Position numbers and translations under genes: made by a program. Source: Streptomyces sp. C10-9-1 (GTDB lineage Bacteria > Actinomycetota > Actinomycetes > Streptomycetales > Streptomycetaceae). From it: a DNA stretch of 64,000 nt. Of the stretch, positions 42,502 to 49,786 are shown one piece after another. The stretch covers positions 124,001-188,000 of the forward strand of contig NZ_JANHKP010000010.1 in NCBI RefSeq assembly GCF_024497955.1. Reading direction: 5' to 3'. The notes under the pieces are model-generated. The model worked only from the letters and a program-made list of their open reading frames with translations. It ran no database searches and was not told where the DNA came from. The stretch's first letter is position 1. Each line of letters starts with the position of its first letter.

Positions 42502-42686
42502 GTCTCCTCTCTCATCACGTACACATCCGCCCCGCGGGTCAGAGCCACGCCGGCTGCCTCCCAGATCTTTGGGAAGTCCGGCCGCCTCGTCGCCGCGGAG
42601 CGGATGCAGATGCGGTCACCGGGGCCCGCGTCCCGGATGTCTCCGAGAGCCGGCGCCGTGGTGTCATCGACGAGGCGGAGGGTCAC
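42498..42686 (-). CDS. phage small protein (62 aa)
   Basis: GTGA-coupled. Reads TLRLVDDTTAPALGDIRDAGPGDRICIRSAATRRPDFPKIWEAAGVALTRGADVYVMREET. Its alternating beta strands suggest a small barrel. No family recognised. Confidence 0.55.
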   Translation of the reverse strand: MTLRLVDDTTAPALGDIRDAGPGDRICIRSAATRRPDFPKIWEAAGVALTRGADVYVMREET

Positions 42687-43036
42687 CTCATCTCCCGAAG
42701 GGGCCCGTAGTTCTCTACGATGAACTCCAGCGAGGAGGTTCGCTCGGACGGCGGGATGCCGTTGCAGCCTCCGCGCACCCCGTTGTTGAAGCGCGCGAAC
42801 GTCCACAGCTCGTTGTCGCGGTCCGCGTACGACTTGTTCAGGTCGTACGCGACACCCTTGTAGACGTACGTGCTCGCGTCCTGCGGGTCGCTCAGCGCGC
42901 GCAGGACATCGCTCAGGGAGCCGATGTAGTCGAGTGACTCCAGCACGCCCCTCAGGCTGCTCGCCTCGTCGTCCGTGAGGGTCAGCGTGGTGACGGTCTC
43001 TTCCACCGTGCGGGTCTCGCGCTTGGCCGTGGCCAT
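42683..43036 (-). CDS. phage protein with a YDL-YxDRD-W...GPL domain (117 aa)
   Basis: The C-terminal half, YKGVAYDLNKSYADRDNELWTFARF...SSLEFIVENYGPL, is the same domain as the C-terminus of the 259-aa protein (43433) and the 114-aa protein (49442). The N-terminal half is helical (TLTLTDDEASSLRGVLESLDYIG). A paralogous phage domain, probably the one named in phiSA1p31-related proteins. Function unknown. Confidence 0.62.
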   Translation of the reverse strand: MATAKRETRTVEETVTTLTLTDDEASSLRGVLESLDYIGSLSDVLRALSDPQDASTYVYKGVAYDLNKSYADRDNELWTFARFNNGVRGGCNGIPPSERTSSLEFIVENYGPLREMR

Positions 43037-43045
43037 GGTCTCTCC

Positions 43046-43357
43046 TCAGTGTTCGACGTCGGTGCGGTAGGTGCGCTCTTCGCGAGCGCGCAGTGCGACG
43101 GCCTTAACTTTGTCCGCCGTCACCCACAAGGCTTCGGCAGCCCGGTGACCCCGGTCGTCGTACGCCCGGTCCCCCTCGTCACGGACCACGGCCGCGATCT
43201 CGTCGACGACCGCCGCACGGTAGGTCCGCAGGCCGTTGTGAATCTGCTCGTCCGTCCATCCCGCGGACCGCAGGGCCGGCCAGAACGCGCCCTCGGCGGC
43301 CTTCCGCATGATGGTGGGTTCCGGCTCCGTGAAGTCGATGGGTTCGGGCTCAAGCAC
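43046..43357 (-). CDS. phage hypothetical protein (103 aa)
   Basis: GTG start with GGAG upstream. Reads LEPEPIDFTEPEPTIMRKAAEG, then helices FWPALRSAGWTDEQIHNGLRTYRAAVVDEIAAVV and HRAAEALWVTADKVKAVALRAREE. Helical, acidic start. No family recognised. It follows the first copy of the hairpin repeat. Confidence 0.6.
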   Translation of the reverse strand: MLEPEPIDFTEPEPTIMRKAAEGAFWPALRSAGWTDEQIHNGLRTYRAAVVDEIAAVVRDEGDRAYDDRGHRAAEALWVTADKVKAVALRAREERTYRTDVEH

Positions 43358-43380
43358 GGGGACTCCTCATATCGGTCTTC

Positions 43381-43424
43381 CTACGCACTCAGCCCCCGGG
43401 CCACGTGGGCACCGGGGGCGAGGG
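43381..43424 (-). repeat. 44-bp hairpin repeat, copy R1
   Basis: CTACGCACTCA followed by GCCCCCGG...CCGGGGGC (8-bp stem, 12-base loop) and GAGGG. Identical over 44 bp to R2. Lies directly after the stop of the 259-aa gene. Confidence 0.85.
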
Positions 43425-43432
43425 TTGTGCGG

Positions 43433-44212
43433 TCAGTCAGTGACGCGGGTGAGGGGCCCCCACGTGGTAACCACATTGGCCAGGGAGCTGCTGCTCTCCG
43501 TCGGGGCGGCGCCGGCCGCCGTCTCCCGGGCCCTCACGACGTCACCCACGCGCTTCAGGCGCCACATGTCGCCGTCGCGGTCGCGGTAGCAGGCGCTCAG
43601 GTCGTAGGTGATGCCGTTGTGGGTGACGGTGTCGGCGGCCGGGCCGTCGAGGAGCTCGACCTCCGTCACCCACCAGGAGTCGTCGTCCCAGGTGCCGGAG
43701 GGGTCGTCGAGCTTGACGCGGTAGGGCAGGGATCGGCGCGTACCGTCCACGTCGCGAACGGTCCGCACCGTCCCCGTGCGACCGACGAACTCCCCGGTCT
43801 TGGTGCGCGGGTCGTCCCTGATCACCCGCACCCGGTCTCCGACCTTGATCTCCCGCAGCGCCGGGCGCATGACGCTCGCCATCGCGGTGAAGGTCCGCAC
43901 GTCGTCCGGGTCGGCCGGCTCGTCGACGAGGCGCACGACGTACACGTCACGGTCGTCGAAGGGTCCGTACTCCACCGTGGCCACCGCGCCGGAACGGGTG
44001 GTGAGCGTGACCGTGTCACCGACGGTGAAGACGAGAGTCTCGGGAGCGGACTCCAGGTCGCTCACCTTGAACGCTCGCTCGCCGGCGTCCTGCTTCACCA
44101 CGAAGAGTTCATACGTGTTGAACGCACTGCGGACCGGCCCGTAGGTGACGACTCCTTCCTCGGTTCCGAAGACGCGGACCTTGTCCCCCACCTTGAACTT
44201 CGGCTTGCTCAC
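43433..44212 (-). CDS. phage protein with three SH3/KOW-like repeats (259 aa; phiSA1p31-like)
   Basis: Three barrels start KFKVGDKVRVFGTEEGVVTYGP, FTVGDTVTLTTRSGAVATVEYGP and IKVGDRVRVIRDDPRTKTGEFVGRTGTV. The C-terminal 60 residues are the YDLSACYRDRDGDMWRL...WGPL domain. Related single barrels occur in the genes at 33193 and 33501. The architecture recalls phiSA1p31-related Streptomyces phage proteins. ATGA-coupled to the upstream gene. Biochemical role unknown. Confidence 0.65.
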   Translation of the reverse strand: MSKPKFKVGDKVRVFGTEEGVVTYGPVRSAFNTYELFVVKQDAGERAFKVSDLESAPETLVFTVGDTVTLTTRSGAVATVEYGPFDDRDVYVVRLVDEPADPDDVRTFTAMASVMRPALREIKVGDRVRVIRDDPRTKTGEFVGRTGTVRTVRDVDGTRRSLPYRVKLDDPSGTWDDDSWWVTEVELLDGPAADTVTHNGITYDLSACYRDRDGDMWRLKRVGDVVRARETAAGAAPTESSSSLANVVTTWGPLTRVTD

Positions 44213-44481
44213 TGGCTCTCCTCCGTCTCCCCGATCACCACGACGTGTTCTGCGCTGACGGTCTGGACCTTCAGCGTCTTGCGTGCGACGAAGCCGGAGT
44301 CCCGGCCCGTCGGACGGACCTTCAGCATCGGGACGACGCGGCCCGTGCGTCTGTCGGTCAGCGTCTCCAGGACGACCGCCTCCGAGTTCCGGACCCGGTT
44401 GCCCCGTCGGGACGGGTAGGCGACGACGACGCCGGGGCGGATCTCCGCCCCCGTGAAGTCTGTGAGTCGGTCACGACCCAT
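44209..44481 (-). CDS. phage hypothetical protein, beta-rich (90 aa)
   Basis: Reads GRDRLTDFTGAEIRPGVVVAYPSRRGNRVRNSEAVVLETLTDRRTGRVVPMLKVRPTG, another SH3-like barrel, then VARKTLKVQTVSAEHVVVIG. Its start overlaps the end of the methyltransferase 3' fragment by 11 bases, showing that this reading frame is the real end of that gene. Confidence 0.6.
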   Translation of the reverse strand: MGRDRLTDFTGAEIRPGVVVAYPSRRGNRVRNSEAVVLETLTDRRTGRVVPMLKVRPTGRDSGFVARKTLKVQTVSAEHVVVIGETEESQ

Positions 44482-44974
44482 GTGTTCTCTCCTCTGTGAG
44501 TGCTTTGTGGTAGTCGGCAAGCAGCCACCGGTACGCTTCGTGCGCCTGTGCGGGCACCACTCCGTTGCCGATCTTGTGGAGGTGCTTGGATCGACTGAGT
44601 CCGGGGACGTCGGTCACCCAACCGGCGGGTAGCCACATCAGCCACTCAGCGAACCTGGCGGTCAGCCGTCGGTCTCCCCGGGGAGCTACCTCCGTCGGAA
44701 TGGGAGCCGCCCGCCCGCTCAGTGCTTCCTGCCGACGAATTGCGGGCTCGAAGTCGAGCCACTCCTGACGCAGTTCCTCGCTCACCCGCTGAGTCGAGTC
44801 TCCGTTGGTCTCGTCGACGGCTCTGGGCGTCGGCAAGAGCCGCACTGCGACTCCAAGCGGAGTGCCCTGCCCGTTCCCGTTCACCCCCGTCGCGAGATTT
44901 CGCTGACGCCTCGCCTCCCACGACGCCAATGACTCCCCATCGTTGGGGTTACTCGCCGTCGGCGTCGGAAGCAG
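44471..44974 (-). pseudogene. C-terminal part of the frameshifted C5 DNA methyltransferase
   Basis: This frame carries the end of the enzyme: LLPTPTASNPNDGESLASWEARR, LLPTPRAVDETNGDS, LTARFAEWLMWLPAGWVTDVPGL and the motif X signature KHLHKIGNGVVPAQAHEAYRWLL. It cannot start on its own with a recognisable signal and is offset by +1 from the N-terminal part. Skipping one base near 44975 would join the halves as WFGLATP-LLPTPTAS. It could be a sequencing error, a real inactivating insertion or programmed +1 frameshifting. Confidence 0.75.
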
Positions 44975-45455
44975 TCGGCGTCGCGAGCCCGAACCACCGG
45001 TCTCGTCGGTGGGCGGCTCCCACGTCGGAAGCACGTAGGCAGAGCCACCGGAGGTCATACCCGATCGCGGCCAAGTCAGCCGCGACGACGTCGAGCCCCC
45101 GCGAGCGGATCGCCGCGACGTTCTCCAGGAAGAGGTAGCGCGGTCGTAGAACGCGAACTGCTTCAGCGACGTTCTTCCAGATCCCTGACCTACCACCCGT
45201 GATCCCCTCCCGACGGCCCGCGGTGCTGATGTCCTGACAGGGAAACCCTGCCGTGATGATGTTGACCAAGCCGACGAGGTGTACCCAGTCGTAGGAGGTG
45301 ATGTCTCCGATGTTCGGTACGTCGGGGAATCGGTGGGCCAGCACTGCCGTAGCCGCTTCATCGACCTCCGCGACGTAGGCGACGCGCTCTCCGGTGAGAG
45401 CCTCCACCGCCATCCCCAGTCCGCCGTAGCCGGCGCAGAGTTCAAGGATCGGCAT
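44949..45455 (-). CDS. N-terminal part of a C5 DNA (cytosine-5) methyltransferase
   Basis: 168 residues with the SAM-binding motif ILELCAGYGGLGMAVEAL (3-20), catalytic Cys73 in ITAGFPCQDIS, the ENV motif at 111-113 and the QxRxR-like DVGAAHRRDRWFGLA. Translation then stops after TPTASDADGE because of a +1 shift; the recognition domain and motifs IX-X continue in the other frame at 44471-44974. As an unshifted product it would lack the target recognition domain. Confidence 0.78.
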   Translation of the reverse strand: MPILELCAGYGGLGMAVEALTGERVAYVAEVDEAATAVLAHRFPDVPNIGDITSYDWVHLVGLVNIITAGFPCQDISTAGRREGITGGRSGIWKNVAEAVRVLRPRYLFLENVAAIRSRGLDVVAADLAAIGYDLRWLCLRASDVGAAHRRDRWFGLATPTASDADGE

Positions 45456-45490
45456 CGTGTGTCTCCTCTGTGTGCGTAGAATCGCGAGTG

Positions 45491-45527
45491 CGCCGCTCCT
45501 CCCGAGCGCAATTCGGGAGGAGCGGCG
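45491..45527 (-). terminator. 15-bp perfect hairpin between the directionality-factor and methyltransferase genes
   Basis: CGCCGCTCCTCCCGA pairs perfectly with TCGGGAGGAGCGGCG around a 7-base loop. It follows the 45541 stop by 13 bases. Confidence 0.85.
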
Positions 45528-45540
45528 CAGGTGTGTGCGG

Positions 45541-46284
45541 TCAGGCAGCCGCGGGGAGGTCGTCGGCGGCCTCCGCGTAGGCACCGAAGACCTTGACGAC
45601 GGGCTTGTTGTAGCTGATCGTCTGGCCGGCCCGCGGACCCTTCTGCGGGACGTAGCTCACGTTCTCGATCGTGAGGGACGCGCGCACCGCCTGGCCCGGG
45701 TAATTGTCGAGCTCCGCGAAGAGGGGCCCGAGGGCCTCCACGAGCTTCCAGGAGCCCGAGTTGAAACGGAACCGCCCGAGTTCCGTCGCCTCCTCCAGGC
45801 GGAACGTGATGTCCACCGACGGCTTCGGCCCGCGCTGCTTGTCGGCCGCGAGCTTGCGCTCCGCGATGAGCGACGGGCAGCCGCACGCGGTACCGCGGTC
45901 CTCGTCGGGTGAGAGGTACTCGAAGCCGTCGCAGTGGTGCGTGAGACCGGCCCCCGGAACGAACTGCTTGAACGACGCGTCCACGCCGTCGGGGTCGATG
46001 ATGATGCGTACGGTGGGGGCGTCGGTGAGCACCTGGAGGTTGTCCTCCTTCTCCGTATCCCACTCCTCCACGGTGCCGCCCATGCGCTCCGAGATCTTGG
46101 CCGCGACGACCGGGTCACCGGTCGTGACGCGCCACTCGTTCAGCGCCTCCGGCGTCTCCCGGCCGCCCATCTTGACGAGCCGGCCGGAGCGGAAGCGACC
46201 AACCACGTCGTCGGAGAAGGACTGTCGCTCCTTCGGAGCGGCGTCGGGGTCGGCGTCCCAGATGCGGCGCAGGTTGTTGGCCAT
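45541..46284 (-). CDS. recombination directionality factor-like protein (Gp3-like)
   Basis: 247 residues starting ANNLRRIWDADPDAAPKERQ. Core blocks GRLVKMGGRETPEALNEWRVTTGDPVVAAKISERMGGTVEEWD, TVRIIIDPDGVD...HHCDGFEY, CGCPSLIAERKLAAD and ITFRLEEATELGRFRFNSGSWKLVEALG match the phiC31 Gp3-like family. Gp3 switches a serine integrase from integration to excision. It is driven by conserved promoter P2 and sealed by a 15-bp terminator, so its expression is separately controlled. It predicts a serine integrase elsewhere in the prophage. Confidence 0.8.
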   Translation of the reverse strand: MANNLRRIWDADPDAAPKERQSFSDDVVGRFRSGRLVKMGGRETPEALNEWRVTTGDPVVAAKISERMGGTVEEWDTEKEDNLQVLTDAPTVRIIIDPDGVDASFKQFVPGAGLTHHCDGFEYLSPDEDRGTACGCPSLIAERKLAADKQRGPKPSVDITFRLEEATELGRFRFNSGSWKLVEALGPLFAELDNYPGQAVRASLTIENVSYVPQKGPRAGQTISYNKPVVKVFGAYAEAADDLPAAA

Positions 46285-46335
46285 GTGTGAATGCCTCGCA
46301 GTCTGTTGTGTGCGGTAGCGGGGTTGCCCCCTACT

Positions 46336-46368
46336 CTTGTTATGTGGGGATCGGGCCTGATTGTTCGG
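46336..46368 (-). promoter_or_regulatory. conserved phage promoter, copy P2 (directionality factor gene)
   Basis: CCGAACAAT...ATCCCCACATAACAAG on the minus strand, 16 bp between boxes. Predicted start near 46332, 48 bases before the ATG. AAAGATCTT lies 10 bp upstream of CCGAACA, as in P3. Confidence 0.75.
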
Positions 46369-46393
46369 CGCTGCGGCGAAGATCTTTTGAGGT

Positions 46394-46411
46394 GCGTGAG
46401 TCGCTTCACGC
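46394..46411. promoter_or_regulatory. dispersed palindrome, copy 8
   Basis: GCGTGAGTCGCTTCACGC, 25 bp upstream of the CCGAACA box of P2, overlapping the stop of the 111-aa gene. Confidence 0.75.
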
Positions 46412-46741
46412 ACGTCGACGGGCGGAGAGCCAGGCGAGGCGGTAGCGGGCTGCGGCTCGCCTGTGCTTCTCCGCGGCGCGAAACGAGCAGCGCGCGACTT
46501 CGTAGATGGAGGCACGCCAGCCGTTGAAGCCGTCAACCAGGCCGTTCAGGCGCTCAATCTCCGCGTCCCGCGCAACGAGGGCCGCGATTCGGTCGCTTTC
46601 GACGGCGGAGGCGGCCATCTCGTCGTCCTCCAGCTCTACGATGCGCTCCGCCATGTCACGGGCACTCCACATCTGGTAGTAGCACTCGATGCGGTCGTCT
46701 CGACTGTGCTCGTCAGAGCTGTCGAAATCCTGCTCACCCAT
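46406..46741 (-). CDS. phage coiled-coil protein (111 aa)
   Basis: Acidic start (GEQDFDSSDEHSRDDRIE), then a long helix ARDMAERIVELEDDEMAASAVESDRIAALVARDAEIERLNGLVDGFNGW with heptad-like spacing, then a basic AAEKHRRAAARYRLAWLSARRRA end. It overlaps the papain-like gene by eight bases. Possibly a small structural or DNA-binding adapter; no family recognised. Confidence 0.58.
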   Translation of the reverse strand: MGEQDFDSSDEHSRDDRIECYYQMWSARDMAERIVELEDDEMAASAVESDRIAALVARDAEIERLNGLVDGFNGWRASIYEVARCSFRAAEKHRRAAARYRLAWLSARRRA

Positions 46742-47276
46742 GCGCCAGCCTCCACATGTCCTTGTCCGTCGAAGTCACACGCTTCGGATGCAGCAGCTTC
46801 CACAGGTCTCCGGGCGTCACGTCCCCCGGGAGTCGGCCGTCGTCAAAGAGGTGCACCCCTGCGCGGAGGTACACCTCGTCTACGAGCTGAGAGCAGATCA
46901 TGTGCCCTGTGTCTGCGATGAAGTCCCGCACCCACGACGGGCGGATGCGGTAGTGAGCCAGGGCGATGGAGACGTAATCGAGGAAGCTGTACGGGGTGCC
47001 GACGAGCGCCGCAGCCTCGCACTCGATGGCTCGACGCTGGTCGCCGGTCAGCGGGATCTTCCCCGACGACCATGCCACGACAGGGCTCGCCTCCTCCAGC
47101 GGGATGAGCTCCGCGCCGCCGGGCATGGCCTGGACGACCATGCCGAACCCGACGTACACGAAGGCGTGCTGCACGGGAGCCGCGTCACCTACGAGAGCCT
47201 GGCCGGCAGCGACGAAGCGGCCGGTAATGCCTTCGATGCGGGTAAGGGCGAAGTCACCCGGGAGTGGGGTCGTCAC
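46734..47276 (-). CDS. permuted papain-like (NlpC/P60-type, YiiX-like) hydrolase
   Basis: 180 residues. The order PGDFALTRIEGITGRFVAAGQ, His37 in VQHAFVYVG, then Cys128 in TGHMICSQLVDEVYLRAG is the circularly permuted papain-like arrangement. Such enzymes cut peptidoglycan peptides or amide bonds on lipids or proteins. It sits in the early block far from the lysis genes, without signal peptide, so an intracellular target is plausible. Confidence 0.72.
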   Translation of the reverse strand: MTTPLPGDFALTRIEGITGRFVAAGQALVGDAAPVQHAFVYVGFGMVVQAMPGGAELIPLEEASPVVAWSSGKIPLTGDQRRAIECEAAALVGTPYSFLDYVSIALAHYRIRPSWVRDFIADTGHMICSQLVDEVYLRAGVHLFDDGRLPGDVTPGDLWKLLHPKRVTSTDKDMWRLAHG

Positions 47277-47497
47277 AGTGCCTCTACCTCCAACCGAATA
47301 CGGAAGTCCTGCGGCTCCCCCGGGAAGGGGTCGCAGGTCTCCATCCGAACGTCGATGCTGCGCAGATCCTCCGCGATATTCAGCAGCGTGTAGCGCCGCT
47401 GAGGCATGCCCTCGCCCGCGTCATAGCCAGCCACCCACTCCGCCAAGACGTCCAGGGCGTAACCGGTGACCTCCGTCTCAACTCCGCCGTGCGTCAC
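47273..47497 (-). CDS. phage hypothetical protein (74 aa)
   Basis: GTGA-coupled. Reads THGGVETEVTGYALDVLAEWVAGYDAGEGMPQRRYTLLNIAEDLRSIDVRMETCDPFPGEPQDFRIRLEVEAL, a small alpha/beta acidic protein. No family recognised. Confidence 0.58.
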   Translation of the reverse strand: MTHGGVETEVTGYALDVLAEWVAGYDAGEGMPQRRYTLLNIAEDLRSIDVRMETCDPFPGEPQDFRIRLEVEAL

Positions 47498-47823
47498 AGT
47501 TCCTCCGTCGTCATTCCAAGCGCGCGCAGGACGGCGCTCTGGCGACTGTCACGCGCCCGCAGTACGTACGCGTATCGATGCCACATGCGCAGCTTCTCCC
47601 GGGCCTGTTCGAGCTCCCACAGCGTGCGCTCCGAATGGTGCGTGCGCCACGAACCGCCCTCACACGAAGTGCACGATGCCGCACGACCGTGCCACGGGGT
47701 CTCGCGGAAGTCCTCACGGTCCTTCCGGCGCCGGCACAAGCCGACGCAGAGCAGCGTGTTCTTACCGCGCGGGTGCGCACGCTCGAATGCGTCGCGCACA
47801 GCGTCTGCGAGGGTGTAGGTCAT
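47494..47823 (-). CDS. phage zinc-finger-like protein (109 aa)
   Basis: Reads TYTLADAVRDAFERAHPRGKNTLLCVGLCRRRKDREDFRETPWHGRAASCTSCEGGSW: two C-x3-C / C-x2-C sites resembling a treble clef, plus a helical C-terminus (LWELEQAREKLRMWHRYAYVLRAR). Probable nucleic-acid binding. ATGA-coupled. Confidence 0.58.
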   Translation of the reverse strand: MTYTLADAVRDAFERAHPRGKNTLLCVGLCRRRKDREDFRETPWHGRAASCTSCEGGSWRTHHSERTLWELEQAREKLRMWHRYAYVLRARDSRQSAVLRALGMTTEEL

Positions 47824-48230
47824 GCGGCCTCCAACTTAGTGATCCGATCGCGGAAGAACGTCAGGGCCTCTTCACGCGTCCCCAGGTACGACGGCACGGT
47901 GCCGCCCGACTCCAGGTCCGTGATGCACTGGTAGTACCGGTCCAGGACCTCCCGGCGTTGCTCAGCCACCTTCTCTGCTTCGGTCTGGGCGTGGCTCTCC
48001 GGCAGCGCGTCGACGATGACGAGCCGATCCGGCCCGACGTGGACGCGGTCCTTCGAGCCGGGCCACCCGCCTCCATACGAGCGCCGGACGACCTTGACCC
48101 ACACGCGCCCCGACGCGGTGAAACCGTCAATGACGCCTTCCACGAGGGCGATGGAGCGGCCCACGGGGGCGCCGTAGATGCACGTCGCCCCCTCGGTGAT
48201 CTGGACTCCTCGTGCGTCTTGCGCCATCAC
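47820..48230 (-). CDS. phage hypothetical protein with beta-barrel start (136 aa)
   Basis: Reads AQDARGVQITEGATCIYGAPVGRSIALVEGVIDGFTASGRVWVKVVRR, an SH3-like fold, then a coiled helix HAQTEAEKVAEQRREVLDRYYQCITDLE. GTG (48230) or ATG (48227) are both possible starts. No family recognised. Confidence 0.58.
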   Translation of the reverse strand: MMAQDARGVQITEGATCIYGAPVGRSIALVEGVIDGFTASGRVWVKVVRRSYGGGWPGSKDRVHVGPDRLVIVDALPESHAQTEAEKVAEQRREVLDRYYQCITDLESGGTVPSYLGTREEALTFFRDRITKLEAA

Positions 48231-48448
48231 TTCCCGCCTCCCGCTACGGCCGCCAGTGTCGAGGCGAGCCACGTTCCCGCGCACGTCTCTGCCATGGTCG
48301 GTGACCACCCGCGGGCCTCCAGGTCTCGACGCATGCCGTCAGCCGCGTCGTAGATCGGCTCCAGGCATCCCGCCATGTCGAGCATGGCCGTGGTGAGCTG
48401 CGCCTTCAGTTCCGGCGGGGTCGGTGGGCTCTGTGACTGACCGAACAT
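48227..48448 (-). CDS. phage hypothetical protein (73 aa)
   Basis: Reads FGQSQSPPTPPELKAQLTTAMLDMAGCLEPIYDAADGMRRDLEARGWSPTMAETCAGTWLASTLAAVAGGGK. The helix-rich pattern GMRxxLExRGWSPxxAE resembles a common actinophage small protein. Preceded by a GAAAGG site. Confidence 0.6.
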   Translation of the reverse strand: MFGQSQSPPTPPELKAQLTTAMLDMAGCLEPIYDAADGMRRDLEARGWSPTMAETCAGTWLASTLAAVAGGGK

Positions 48449-48480
48449 CGTTTGCTGCCTTTCTGGTTGTGGTCACGCTG

Positions 48481-49149
48481 CTACCCCGTCTCCGCGGCCG
48501 TCAGGTGCTTCATCAGCCGCCCCCCGATCCACTCCGTGTACGCCGGAGGGATGGCCTCCGTCAGCTCCTCATGGACGTCGGTCCACGTAATTCCCATCGC
48601 CTCCTGTATCTCGGAGGCACTGCCCTTCCCACCGCCCTTGCCGTACGCGGCGATGTACGGGCCGTCGTGGTACTGACCGTGGCGCCAACCACGCACGCGC
48701 CCACGGTGCTTGACGTGCTTGGGCTTTGACGTCACCCAGTTGGCGAGCTCGAAGCGTCGGTGCCGCAGGACACCGAGACCGAACATCTCCCCACACAGGA
48801 CCACGTCCGCCCGAGCCGCCGGGTTCTCGATGACTCCGGGAACGCCGGCTGCGTAGAGCAGCGGAGCCACGATCGGGTACAGGTCGACGTACCTCTCCGC
48901 CATCGCGGCGTTGGTCCCCTTGGTCAGCGAGCACTTCGCCTGGCAGGGCGGAGACGTGTGCACGGCATGGAACTGCCGGAGGTAGTCCACGTCACGCAGA
49001 ACGTCCAGCGCGTCGGCCTGGACGAAGGGGAGGGGGTAGCGCGGTCGCGGCTGGATGTCCACTCCCACGACGTCGAAGCCGGCCCGCGCGTACCCTACCC
49101 CCGCCCCACCAGAGCAGCAGAAGAGATCAAGGATGCGTGGCCTGCTCAT
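48481..49149 (-). CDS. C5 DNA (cytosine-5) methyltransferase
   Basis: 222 residues. Motif I RILDLFCCSGGAGVGYARAG, the acidic VVGVDIQPRPRYP, catalytic Cys69 in HTSPPCQAKC, ENPAARADV in place of ENV, and a C-terminal IPPAYTEWIGGRLMKHL. It is shorter than bacterial enzymes, with a small recognition region (FELANWVTSKPKHVKHRGRVRGW). It is the second methyltransferase in this phage and probably protects its DNA from host restriction. Confidence 0.85.
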   Translation of the reverse strand: MSRPRILDLFCCSGGAGVGYARAGFDVVGVDIQPRPRYPLPFVQADALDVLRDVDYLRQFHAVHTSPPCQAKCSLTKGTNAAMAERYVDLYPIVAPLLYAAGVPGVIENPAARADVVLCGEMFGLGVLRHRRFELANWVTSKPKHVKHRGRVRGWRHGQYHDGPYIAAYGKGGGKGSASEIQEAMGITWTDVHEELTEAIPPAYTEWIGGRLMKHLTAAETG

Positions 49150-49445
49150 CGTCCGCCCTTCGGATCGTGGTCGCCGTGCCATGCGCGGGCCTCGTCCAGC
49201 GCCCGCATGTTCGCCAGTCGTTCACGCCACCACTGCTCGACGCGCTGACAGCCAGCCACCACCGCCGCTTCCGCCGTCGGGTAGTCGCCCGGACGCACGT
49301 ACGTGTCCTGTACGCCGGAGGAGAACCACCGCCCCTGACGTCGGAGCTCCACGCGCAATAGCCCGAGGTCCGCCGGCTGGACGCGGTAGAAGTAGCCTGC
49401 GGGCAGAGGCGGGGCGCCTGCGTTGATCAGGTCGAGCATGCTCAC
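49146..49445 (-). CDS. phage hypothetical protein (99 aa)
   Basis: GTGA-coupled. Reads LDLINAGAPPLPAGYFYRVQPADLGLLRVELRRQGRWFSSGVQDTYVRPGDYPTAEAAVVAGCQRVEQWWRERL. The YFYRVxxxxLxxLRVELR...S...V.P.DYPT..AAVVAGC pattern is a small beta-hairpin plus helix fold. No family recognised. Confidence 0.58.
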   Translation of the reverse strand: MSMLDLINAGAPPLPAGYFYRVQPADLGLLRVELRRQGRWFSSGVQDTYVRPGDYPTAEAAVVAGCQRVEQWWRERLANMRALDEARAWHGDHDPKGGR

Positions 49446-49786
49446 TCGCTCTCCCCTCCCAGCCACTTGGCGACGCTCAGCACGTCGAACACCGACGGCT
49501 TCTCCATGTCCCACGCCAAACTGCCCACAAGCGCGTGTGCCGCACGGAACACATCCCCGCGGGACATGACCTCAGCCGGCGTCGCATCGGCCGTCAGAGG
49601 CGGCACAGGGCCGTCCCCGAGCGGCGTCAGCGGGCCCCACCTCTCTGCGATGTCCTCGCGCGGAGCGATGAGTCCGCGGTCGATGTCCTCCCCGGCACGT
49701 CGCACGCAGCGCACGAGGTCGGGCACGTCCGAGTCGTTGGTGGCGACGTCCGCCCAGACGTCGCCTTCGCGGTCGATGTACCTCAT
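49442..49786 (-). CDS. phage protein with DREGDVW...WGPL domain (114 aa)
   Basis: Begins RYIDREGDVWADV and continues to AERWGPLTPLGDGP, the same domain as in the proteins at 42683 and 43433. The C-terminus ends VMSRGDVFRAAHALVGSLAWDMEKPSVFDVLSVAKWLGGES, similar in style to the ARFLEGE helix of the 33 kb genes. A paralogue in the phage repeat family. Confidence 0.6.
   Translation of the reverse strand: MRYIDREGDVWADVATNDSDVPDLVRCVRRAGEDIDRGLIAPREDIAERWGPLTPLGDGPVPPLTADATPAEVMSRGDVFRAAHALVGSLAWDMEKPSVFDVLSVAKWLGGESE

Noticed and set aside
44471..46063. Long minus-strand open frame of 530 codons across the directionality-factor and methyltransferase genes
   Set aside because: Only its last 168 codons look like protein (methyltransferase C-terminus). 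The rest is an out-of-frame, Arg/Gly-rich shadow crossing a strong terminator.
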